Below are positions 7,779 through 15,159 of a stretch of DNA of 45,393 bases, in pieces. Position numbers and translations under genes: made by a program. Each line of letters starts with the position of its first letter. Within the stretch, counting starts at the first letter, position 1. Below the pieces are notes generated by a model. That model saw only the letters and a program-made list of their open reading frames with translations, was not told where the DNA came from and searched no databases. The stretch comes from UBA1672 sp964352375 (GTDB taxonomy: Bacteria > Pseudomonadota > Alphaproteobacteria > Micavibrionales > Micavibrionaceae), in contig CAYGSA010000007.1 in NCBI GenBank assembly GCA_964352375.1, positions 1-45,393 of the forward strand, read 5' to 3'.

Positions 7779-8874
7779 GTCCTTGCTCGGCGCGGATTTG
7801 GCTTCGTAGGTTGTCTATTGGCAGGGTTTTTCGTCCTTCTTTATAGTGCCAGAATGTCCAGCCATTACAAGATGGGGCGTCTTGGACGACCGCACCGACT
7901 TTGTGAATGGAGCCGCGGGTTTTATCAATGCGGTTTTGCGCAATTATGGAGCCATCTGCGTGGACTGTGGCTTTGTGGCGTTTTTGTGAGTCGGTCAGGA
8001 CTGCGCCAGGCTTTAGAAGGCCGCGCTCTACGAGAGACCCGAAAGCGACACGGGGCTGTTCTCGTTTTGGCTGTGTTATTATCAGATTGTCTTTGAGTGT
8101 GTTAATATCGGCGATGCGTTTTTTTGCATGCTTTGCATATGTTTTGTCTTGTTCTAAGCCAATGAAGGAACGGCCAAGTTTTTTGGCTACGGCGCCTGTT
8201 GTTCCTGTACCGAAGAAGGGGTCGAGGATTGTCTCTCCGGGGCGTGTGGAGGCTGTGATGACACGGTGTAGAAGGCTTTCGGGTTTTTGTGTTGGGTGCG
8301 CTTTTTTTCCATCTTCATTTTTGAGGCGTTCGCCGCCTGTGCAGAGCGGGAGATACCAGTCGCTACGCATTTGTAAATCTTCGTTTAGTGATTTCATAGC
8401 GTCGTAGTTGAAGTAATACTTCGATTTTTCAGATTTTGAGGCCCAGATCAGCGTTTCATGTGCGTTTGTAAAACGGCGGCCACGGAAGTTAGGCATTGGA
8501 TTGGATTTGCGCCAAATGACGTCGTTTAAGATCCAAAACCCTAAATCTTGCATGATGTATCCAAGGCGGAAGATGTTGTGGTAGCTTCCGATCACCCAGA
8601 TTGATCCGTCATCAGTGAGTGTTTCATGTGCCGCGCTTAGCCATTCTTTTGTGAATTTGTCGTAGGCTTTGAGGCTGTCGAATTGATCCCAGTCATTATC
8701 GACGGCATCGACTTTTGAGTTGTTTGGGCGGTGGAGGTCACCGCCGAGCTGTAGGTTATATGGTGGGTCTGCAAAGATACAATCTACAGATTTTTCGGGG
8801 AGTTTTTGCATTTCTTTAACGCAATTTCCGACAATGATAGACTCTGTGAGTAACTTTTTATTTTGACTCGACAT
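7771..8874 (-). CDS. ccrM: Cell-cycle DNA adenine methyltransferase CcrM (GANTC)
   Basis: A 367-residue beta-class N6-adenine methyltransferase. Motif order is DPPY at residues 36-39, HPTQKPE at 193-199 and the SAM-binding DPFFGTGTTG at 218-227, as expected for the beta class. A C-terminal domain of ~90 residues (around 275-367, with GSIHKVGAVVQDAPSCNGW) matches the extra domain of CcrM that assists DNA binding. CcrM methylates the adenine in GANTC and is the alphaproteobacterial cell-cycle methyltransferase, with no partner endonuclease; none is seen here. Its promoter region and first codons hold five GANTC sites (see separate entry). It lies downstream of rnhB and upstream of folB. Confidence 0.93.
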   Translation of the reverse strand: MSSQNKKLLTESIIVGNCVKEMQKLPEKSVDCIFADPPYNLQLGGDLHRPNNSKVDAVDNDWDQFDSLKAYDKFTKEWLSAAHETLTDDGSIWVIGSYHNIFRLGYIMQDLGFWILNDVIWRKSNPMPNFRGRRFTNAHETLIWASKSEKSKYYFNYDAMKSLNEDLQMRSDWYLPLCTGGERLKNEDGKKAHPTQKPESLLHRVITASTRPGETILDPFFGTGTTGAVAKKLGRSFIGLEQDKTYAKHAKKRIADINTLKDNLIITQPKREQPRVAFGSLVERGLLKPGAVLTDSQKRHKATVHADGSIIAQNRIDKTRGSIHKVGAVVQDAPSCNGWTFWHYKEGRKTLPIDNLRSQIRAEQGHV

Positions 8875-8931
8875 TCATAAACCTTTCTGAAATTAGAAAC
8901 GAATCATGAGTCATTTGGAGTCGTGGGTCAA
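8840..8931 (-). promoter_or_regulatory. Probable ccrM promoter with a cluster of GANTC sites
   Basis: On the minus strand a TTGACC box (8931-8926) is followed after exactly 17 bases by CATGAT (8908-8903), a plausible sigma-70-type promoter 29 bases before the ccrM ATG. GANTC sites lie at 8918-8922 and 8908-8912 (spacer and edge of the -10 box) and at 8901-8905 (overlapping the -10 box). Two more lie in the first codons at 8865-8869 and 8840-8844. In Caulobacter the ccrM promoter carries GANTC sites whose methylation state governs its activity, so methylation feedback is the natural inference here. An AAAGG ribosome site precedes the start. Confidence 0.6.
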
Positions 8932-8957
8932 GGTATAAATTTAAATATTTTAAATGT

Positions 8958-9575
8958 TTATAGAATGTTCTTCACAGGTGCGAAGCTTTTGCGGTGATGA
9001 GGAGTGATGCCGTGATTTATGAGGGCTGAGCGGTGCTGCGCTGTGGGATATCCCGCATTTTTATCCCATCCATATTCAGGGAATTCTTTGGCTAGGTCTT
9101 GCATGATACGGTCGCGGTGGACCTTGGCGATGATGGAGGCGGCGGCGATTGATTTTGATTTATTGTCCCCCTTGATGACAGTTGTCAGGGCGCAGGGCAG
9201 GTTCGGTGCTTTGTTGCCATCCACAAGGGCGTGCTGGATGCCTTCTATTTTTGTATAGGCGCGGCGCATGGCTTCCAAGCTGGCTTGGAGGATATTGAGT
9301 TCGTCTATTTCTGCTGGTGTTAGTTCTGCAATGGCGAAGGGAAAGTGTTCGGTTATTTTTATGTAGAGTTCATCACGTTTTTTGGCGCTGAGTTTTTTGC
9401 TGTCTTTGATACTGTCGATAAAGTCGAGGGTGCGTTTATCTTTGGGGATAACAACGCAAGCGGCGACGACTGGCCCTGCCAGCGGGCCTCTGCCAACTTC
9501 ATCAAGGCCGCACACGATGCCTTGATGTTGGTCTTCGAGTGAGAAATCAGGCGCGGTGTGTTCTGGTTTCGACAT
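8958..9575 (-). CDS. rnhB: Ribonuclease HII
   Basis: A 205-residue RNase HII, which cleaves RNA in RNA-DNA hybrids and removes single misincorporated ribonucleotides. The N-terminal signature GLDEVGRGPLAGPVVAA holds the first two acidic catalytic residues; the later aspartate is in ALVDGNKAP, and AAASIIAKVHRDRIM is the conserved helix of the family. ATG 9581 is an alternative start two codons upstream. The start lies about 30 bases inside the end of the YqaJ-like gene, so the two are probably coupled. The rnhB-ccrM order is common in alphaproteobacteria. Confidence 0.95.
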   Translation of the reverse strand: MSKPEHTAPDFSLEDQHQGIVCGLDEVGRGPLAGPVVAACVVIPKDKRTLDFIDSIKDSKKLSAKKRDELYIKITEHFPFAIAELTPAEIDELNILQASLEAMRRAYTKIEGIQHALVDGNKAPNLPCALTTVIKGDNKSKSIAAASIIAKVHRDRIMQDLAKEFPEYGWDKNAGYPTAQHRSALINHGITPHHRKSFAPVKNIL

Positions 9576-10170
9576 AGTCATCTATGATGTGGTCAAGTTC
9601 GTCTATGAAGCGGAGGACTTCGGCGCTGAGGCGTTTAATGTAGGATTCATCGCGGTAAATACGTTGTATCATTGTATCGCGTTTGAATTCAGGGGCGTAG
9701 CTTACAAAATCCCACCATTTACGACCTGTGACCCAAAGGCTGCCTTGGACTTGGGGGACGTATATGCGTGGGATGTGGCCTTCGGTTAAATACTTTTCAT
9801 GGGTGTGTGGCAGGGGGCATTTGATTTCCAGCCCGCCTTCTTCTGCGATTAAGCCATCAGGGGAGGCTGCTATGCGTTTGTTTTCGTCTAAATAGGCAAT
9901 TCCGACTTCGCTCACTGTTAGCCCTGTTTGTTTTTGGTATTTATAGCGGGCTTCGGGTTCTAAATTATTGCCGCGCTGCATGGCGGCGCTCTCGAAAGTT
10001 TGTGGGGCGATATGGCCTGTTATGATTTCGTGTGCGAGTTTGCGCATATAGTTTGCACGGGTCTTCCCTGAGCCTTTGGTGATGATGGCTTTGAAGTTTG
10101 AGGCCGTCACAACACCAAGGCGGGCGGCGTACCATTCGTCTGACCCTTGTTTTATAGAACTGATAATCAT
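9547..10170 (-). CDS. YqaJ/lambda-exonuclease-type recombination nuclease
   Basis: A 207-residue protein of the YqaJ-like family in the PD-(D/E)xK nuclease group, which includes lambda Exo. The characteristic opening QGSDEWYAARLGVVTASNF is at residues 8-26. Further motifs are RGNNLEPEARYKYQ (67-79), SPDG with D105, EIKCP with E115 and K117, and VPQVQGSLWVTG (138-149), which together form the active site. Such nucleases are usually phage-encoded and act with a single-strand annealing protein (RecT/Bet type), none of which is seen nearby. Here the gene is wedged between pepN (four-base overlap) and rnhB (about 30-base overlap). It looks like a captured phage gene held in a housekeeping operon. 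Confidence 0.85.
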   Translation of the reverse strand: MIISSIKQGSDEWYAARLGVVTASNFKAIITKGSGKTRANYMRKLAHEIITGHIAPQTFESAAMQRGNNLEPEARYKYQKQTGLTVSEVGIAYLDENKRIAASPDGLIAEEGGLEIKCPLPHTHEKYLTEGHIPRIYVPQVQGSLWVTGRKWWDFVSYAPEFKRDTMIQRIYRDESYIKRLSAEVLRFIDELDHIIDDYVETRTHRA

Positions 10171-12749
10171 GTTTTGCCCAAGCTTTTGCTGGCGATTTCG
10201 AATATATCGGGAGCGATGTTCTTGATATTTAAAATTTCTTTGAGCGTTTCTTGCATCTTTTCCTGCCTATCTGGATTGTAGCGACGCCATTCACGTAGTG
10301 GTGTTAACAGGCGTGCGCCGATTTGCGGGTTTATAGTGTTTAGTTCGATGATGGCGTTTTTCAGGAAGTCATATCCCGCTCCGCTTGTGTCATGGAAGCA
10401 GACGGGGTTGTTCATGGCGAATGCGGAATATAGGCTGCGGACGCGGTTCGGGTTTTTGATGTTGAAGTCTGGATGTTTGCGAAGAGCTGTTAGGCTTTCA
10501 ATATAATCATCACGCACGGCTGAGGCCTGGACGGAGAACCATTTATCAATTACTAGCGGGTAGTCTTTGAAACGCGTGTAGAAATCGGTGAAAATTTCTT
10601 CTCGCTCTGGGTTTTTGTTGGTTGAGAGCGAAACAAGCGCGGCGATGCGATCAGTCATATTTTGTGCGTTATCGTAATGCTCTTTGGCGCGGCGGGCGCA
10701 GCCTGTACCATTTGTTGCAGTTAGCTCGGAGAGCATTTTGTTGCGCAGAGAGCGATTTGCAATAGATGCGGCGTTGGTTGAAAATTCTGTTTCGGCACTG
10801 ATGGCGTTGTAGATTTTTTCCATTGTAGATTTGTGCGTGCGCTTTACTGATTTTCTGACGGATTCACGTTTTTTATGGATTTTATCAGGATCGACAATAT
10901 TTTGTTCTTGGCCGATGCGGATGATGTCTGGCAAGGATAATGCGCGAGTTTTTAATGCTGGATCGAGGTCTGATTCGAGGAGTGCACCATATATATCTAG
11001 GAACTCTTGCGGTGGTTCTGTTTCATTATTCATCATCATGGATTGTATGATGCCTGAGTAATATTTTTGGCCAGCTTCCCAGCGGTTAAATCCGTCTGTA
11101 TCGTGTTTTATCAGGAATGCGAGCTTGTCATTTGATAGGCCATGCTCCAGCTTTACGGGGGCGGAGAAATTGCGCAGGATTGATGGGGTTGGCGCGGATG
11201 GTACGTTTTTGATTTCGAATATTTCATGCGTTTCGGTGAGGTGTAGCGTTTCCTCGGTGATTTCGTTGCCGTCCTTATCTAGCAAGCCGATAATAATCGG
11301 CATGTGCATTGGTTTTTTGTTGCTCTGCCCTGATGTGTCGGGAGTTTTTTGCGAGAGTGTGATCTTGTAGCTTTTGGTGGTTTCGTTGTATTCGCCTTTG
11401 AATTTTACCTCTGGCGTGCCAGCTTGGGAGTACCATAGACGGAATTGGGTTAGGTCTTTGCCGCTAGCGTCTTCTAGGGCTTTAACAAAATCTTCGCAGG
11501 TTACGGCTTGGCCATCGTGGCGTTCAAAATACAGATCGGTGCCTTTGCGGTAGTTTTTTGTGCCTAAGATTGTGCGCAGCATGCGGATGATCTCTGCGCC
11601 TTTTTCGTACACGGTCATGGTATAGAAATTGTTGATCTCGATGTAATTATCTGGGCGGATTGGGTGCGCGAGGGGAGATGCGTCTTCGGCGAATTGGAAG
11701 CGTCTAAGATGCGTTACATCGTCGATGCGTTGCACGTCGCGAGAGTGAGTGTCGGCACTGAATTCTTGGTCGCGGAAGACGGTGAGCCCTTCTTTCAGGG
11801 AGAGTTGGAACCAATCACGGCAGGTGACGCGATTGCCGCTCCAATTGTGGAAATATTCGTGGGCGATTACACTTTCGACGCGCATGAAATCTGTGTCCGT
11901 TGCAGTGTCTTTGTGCGCGAGGACGAGGGCGGTATTGAAAATGTTAAGGGATTTATTCTCCATCGCGCCCATGTTGAAGTCGCTGACAGCAACAATATTG
12001 AATATATCGAGATCGTATTCGAGGCCATAGACCTCTTCATCCCATGTCATGGAGCGTTTGAGACTGTCCATTGCGTGATCGCATTGTTTTTCATCGCCAT
12101 CACGAACGTAGATATAGAGATCGACTTCACGGCCTGATTTTGTAGTGAAGGTATCGTGGATATGTGTTAAATCCCCTGCGACGAGGGCGAAGAGGTAGCA
12201 GGGTTTGGGGAAGGGGTCTTCCCAGATTGTGAAATGTCGATCATCTGAGAGTTCCCCTGTGTCAATACGGTTTCCGTTGGAGAGGAGTACGGGGTGTTTT
12301 TTGTCGGTTTCTATGCGAACGGTGAACGTTGTTAGAACGTCTGGGCGGTCGGGATAGAATGTGATGCGCCGGAAGCCTTCGGCTTCGCATTGCGTACAGT
12401 ATGTGCCGCTGGAATTGTAGAGCCCCTCTAGGCGCGTGTTTTTTTCGGGGTATATTTTTGTTTGAATTTCGAGGGTGAATGTATCAGCTGGGCATGGGAT
12501 ACGAAGTGATGTTTCTGTTTTTGTGTATTCTGTTATGTTTGTTTCATCGATCTTGATGCTGAGGATTTCGAGGTCTTCGCCGTTCAAAAAAATATCTTTT
12601 GCAGCGGGGTTTTTACGTTTGAATTGGCTGGTCGCGGTTACTATTGTATGCCCATCGTGAATGTCGAAATTAAGATCAACGGATTTAATTTCGAATGGGT
12701 AGGGTTTGTAATCTTTGAGATATACAGTTTTAGGGGGGGCGGTACGCAT
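10167..12749 (-). CDS. pepN: Aminopeptidase N (M1 family)
   Basis: An 860-residue protein, close to the ~870 residues of E. coli PepN, a cytoplasmic zinc aminopeptidase with broad specificity. The exopeptidase motif GAMEN is near residue 260 and the zinc-binding HEYFH near 297, followed at the usual distance by the third ligand glutamate in LKEGLTVFRD. The DUF3458-type immunoglobulin-like domain and the C-terminal helical repeat domain are present (QIGARLLTPLREWRRYN near the end). It overlaps the downstream YqaJ-like gene by four bases (ATGA). No signal peptide is seen, consistent with a cytosolic enzyme. Confidence 0.96.
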   Translation of the reverse strand: MRTAPPKTVYLKDYKPYPFEIKSVDLNFDIHDGHTIVTATSQFKRKNPAAKDIFLNGEDLEILSIKIDETNITEYTKTETSLRIPCPADTFTLEIQTKIYPEKNTRLEGLYNSSGTYCTQCEAEGFRRITFYPDRPDVLTTFTVRIETDKKHPVLLSNGNRIDTGELSDDRHFTIWEDPFPKPCYLFALVAGDLTHIHDTFTTKSGREVDLYIYVRDGDEKQCDHAMDSLKRSMTWDEEVYGLEYDLDIFNIVAVSDFNMGAMENKSLNIFNTALVLAHKDTATDTDFMRVESVIAHEYFHNWSGNRVTCRDWFQLSLKEGLTVFRDQEFSADTHSRDVQRIDDVTHLRRFQFAEDASPLAHPIRPDNYIEINNFYTMTVYEKGAEIIRMLRTILGTKNYRKGTDLYFERHDGQAVTCEDFVKALEDASGKDLTQFRLWYSQAGTPEVKFKGEYNETTKSYKITLSQKTPDTSGQSNKKPMHMPIIIGLLDKDGNEITEETLHLTETHEIFEIKNVPSAPTPSILRNFSAPVKLEHGLSNDKLAFLIKHDTDGFNRWEAGQKYYSGIIQSMMMNNETEPPQEFLDIYGALLESDLDPALKTRALSLPDIIRIGQEQNIVDPDKIHKKRESVRKSVKRTHKSTMEKIYNAISAETEFSTNAASIANRSLRNKMLSELTATNGTGCARRAKEHYDNAQNMTDRIAALVSLSTNKNPEREEIFTDFYTRFKDYPLVIDKWFSVQASAVRDDYIESLTALRKHPDFNIKNPNRVRSLYSAFAMNNPVCFHDTSGAGYDFLKNAIIELNTINPQIGARLLTPLREWRRYNPDRQEKMQETLKEILNIKNIAPDIFEIASKSLGKT

Positions 12750-12801
12750 AGGAGATTATTACTCTTTGTGATTCGTAATAAAGATTATAGCGGCTTTGGT
12801 T

Positions 12802-13476
12802 TTAACCGTACCGCATTAATTCGTTACCATGGCGTTTCATCCAGCTTTTTCCGCCCTTGTAATTCATGGATAGTTTTTCGCAAACATCCCAGAATTTTTT
12901 GCTGTGATCCATATGTTGTAGATGGGCGACTTCGTGCGCGACAACGTAATCTATGGCGTCGTATGGGGCGAAAATGAGGCGCCATGAGAATGATAGTGCG
13001 CCGTCGGTGGAGCAACTGCCCCAGCGGCTTTTTGTGTCGCGGACGGATATTGATGATATGTGTTTGTCGATCATCTCGGCTTTTTCGTTGGCGATGTCGG
13101 CTAGGCCAAAGCGGGCAGTTTTTTTGAGGTATGTTTTGATGCGGTTTGCGTAGTCGTCGTGATATGTTGTGACATTTAAGAGATTATTGTTAACAGTTAC
13201 TTTAGTCCGTTTTTTTTCTGTTTTTTTTATCACATTAATGGTGATGTCATCGCCGAAGAGTGTGAATTTTTGCCCATGTGTGAATGGGACGGTTTGGGGG
13301 AGTTTTTCGAGTGTTTCTCTGACCCAGTCCTCATGGCATTGGGCAAATATGTAAGCCTGTTTGAGTGGCATTTTTTCTGGGACGACGAGGTTGATGATAC
13401 GCTCTACTGGATCTAGTCTGAGTGCGACACGTTTGGCGCGTTTACTGCGCTTAATCGTAACCAAGTCTTTGATCAC
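12802..13476 (-). CDS. YgjP-like (DUF45) zinc metallopeptidase
   Basis: A 224-residue protein of the M48/YgjP-like group (DUF45). The zinc site is HEVAHLQHMDHSKKFW, with HExxH and the third histidine in MDHS; the preceding SRWGSCSTDGALSFSWRL is the family signature. The N-terminal half matches the strand-rich part of the family (LRLDPVERIINLVVPE). Proteins of this family are widespread, and some are encoded with restriction or repair genes, but their substrate is generally unknown. It overlaps the end of the PHA depolymerase gene by four bases and is followed by pepN after 52 bases. Confidence 0.88.
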   Translation of the reverse strand: MIKDLVTIKRSKRAKRVALRLDPVERIINLVVPEKMPLKQAYIFAQCHEDWVRETLEKLPQTVPFTHGQKFTLFGDDITINVIKKTEKKRTKVTVNNNLLNVTTYHDDYANRIKTYLKKTARFGLADIANEKAEMIDKHISSISVRDTKSRWGSCSTDGALSFSWRLIFAPYDAIDYVVAHEVAHLQHMDHSKKFWDVCEKLSMNYKGGKSWMKRHGNELMRYG

Positions 13477-15080
13477 GCTTTGGTCTTTTCCTTTTTGGTT
13501 TTTGTTTTAGCTTGTGTTTTTGCCGTTTTTTTTGCTTTTTGCTTAGGCTTGGGAGTTGTTTTGGGTGATTCGGCGGCTTTGGCTTTTTTTTCTATAGCTT
13601 TCTTTTTTGACGCTGGTTTTTGAATTTCTTTTTCCTTTGTTTTTGGTTCTACAAGCTCAGCTGTAATTTTGTGGCGCGGTTTGCCTATCTTTGGCATAGG
13701 GCGCGCAGCGTTCGAGTAATTTTCAGGTTGATTTTCTTTTAGCCAGCGTCTGATTGCGATGATTCCGTGTTTGTCGTGATCAAAGCGCTCTGGTGCGATG
13801 TCAGGTATCTTTTCGAGATCTTCTTTTGGAATGGGATCAACATTTTTATCCTGCATTCTTATAAAATTGCGAATGCGGGGCATGATTTGTTCGCGCCAGC
13901 GCCCACCGTTAAATATGCCGTAATGTCCGCATTGAAGCTGGAAGTGATGATATTGTTTGCGTTGTGGCAGTGAGTGGCAGAGTTCATGTGCTGCGGTGGT
14001 TTGGCCGCGGGCGGAGATATCGTCTAATTCCCCTTCGACAGTAAGAAGCGCGGTTTTTTCGATATCTTGTGGGCGCACATCGTTTAGCTGGCCAGTATGT
14101 GGGTCACGCCATTTCATACAGCCACGCGGGAGTGAGTGTTTTTGAAAAACTTCGGCGACAGTTTGTAGGTAGAATTCAGCGGGAATATCCATGACGGATA
14201 GATATTCGTCATAGAAATTGCGGTGTCTCTCGGATGATTCTCCATCTCCGTCTACAAGGTGCTGAAAGAATTTCATATGTGATCCAACATGTGTATCAAG
14301 GTTCATGGACATGAAGCCTGAGAGTTGCAGGAAGCCCGGATATACGCGGCGGTGCGCGCCTGGATAATGGAAGGGCACGTTATAAAGCACTTTGCTTTCA
14401 AACCATTTAAGGGGCCGTGTTTCGGCGAGCTCTGTGACTTCAGTTTTTGAAACGCGTGTATCAATAGGGCCGCCCATGAGGGTCATTGAAAGAGGTTGGT
14501 TCGGGTCTTTTTCACTGGCCATGAGAGATACGGCAGCAAGGACGGGAACTGCCGGCTGGCAGACTGCGATTAAGTGCGTGTCAGGGCCAAGAAGGCTCAT
14601 GAATTCACGCAAGTATGTTACGTAGTCATCGAAATCAAAGCCGCCTTTGCTCATGGGGACTTGGCGGGCATCTTCCCAATCTGTTATATAGACATCGTGG
14701 TGCGGCAGGAGTGCTTCGACTGTGCCACGGAGTAATGTTGAATAATGGCCTGACATGGGAGCAACGAGAAGAACTTGTGGGTCTTTGCGTTTGATTTTAC
14801 GTTTAAAGTGCATGAGGGAGCAGAATGGTTTTTCTGCGATTACTTCTTCTTCAACTTTAATCGTTTTTCCTGCGATTATAGTGGTGTTTAAACCAAATTC
14901 AGGACGGCCAAATCGGCGAGTTGCACGTTCTATCATTTCTGCGCCTGCACCGAGTGTTCTGCCTAATGGTGTATAAGATATTGGGTTTAAAGGATTTTGA
15001 AAGACTGTGCGCGCAAGTTTTGCTTGTAGTCGCAGTGGGGCGGCTATTGCGTGTTGAAGTTCATGAATATGATAGAGCAT
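13473..15080 (-). CDS. phaZ: Intracellular polyhydroxyalkanoate depolymerase with lysine-rich tail
   Basis: A 535-residue protein. The first ~410 residues match intracellular PhaZ depolymerases, which mobilise stored polyhydroxybutyrate granules. The N-terminus MLYHIHELQHA and the GxCxG-like nucleophile region AVCQPAV (C174) fit the cysteine-nucleophile type; the later histidine is in QLQCGHYGIFNG. The start at 15080 is chosen over 15113 because an AAAGGA site precedes it and homologues begin with this sequence. Odd feature: the last ~69 residues are about one-third lysine with alanine, threonine and proline, resembling histone H1 or PhaF/PhaM-type basic tails. It is followed by the YgjP-like gene (four-base overlap). 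No PHA synthase is in the window. Confidence 0.9.
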   Translation of the reverse strand: MLYHIHELQHAIAAPLRLQAKLARTVFQNPLNPISYTPLGRTLGAGAEMIERATRRFGRPEFGLNTTIIAGKTIKVEEEVIAEKPFCSLMHFKRKIKRKDPQVLLVAPMSGHYSTLLRGTVEALLPHHDVYITDWEDARQVPMSKGGFDFDDYVTYLREFMSLLGPDTHLIAVCQPAVPVLAAVSLMASEKDPNQPLSMTLMGGPIDTRVSKTEVTELAETRPLKWFESKVLYNVPFHYPGAHRRVYPGFLQLSGFMSMNLDTHVGSHMKFFQHLVDGDGESSERHRNFYDEYLSVMDIPAEFYLQTVAEVFQKHSLPRGCMKWRDPHTGQLNDVRPQDIEKTALLTVEGELDDISARGQTTAAHELCHSLPQRKQYHHFQLQCGHYGIFNGGRWREQIMPRIRNFIRMQDKNVDPIPKEDLEKIPDIAPERFDHDKHGIIAIRRWLKENQPENYSNAARPMPKIGKPRHKITAELVEPKTKEKEIQKPASKKKAIEKKAKAAESPKTTPKPKQKAKKTAKTQAKTKTKKEKTKA

Positions 15081-15159
15081 CGCGGAATCCTTTGAATTTA
15101 TTGCACTGCACAATGTTAAAGTAAAAGTATGGTTTATTCAAGATAGGTTGTTATTGAAC

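Noticed and set aside
8941..8953. A pair of TTAA half-sites between rnhB and ccrM, suggesting a CtrA box
   Set aside because: The half-sites are five bases apart rather than the seven of the CtrA consensus, and the stretch is simply AT-rich.
9547..10170. A prophage around the YqaJ-like gene
   Set aside because: All neighbours are housekeeping genes and no integrase, structural or lysis gene is present.
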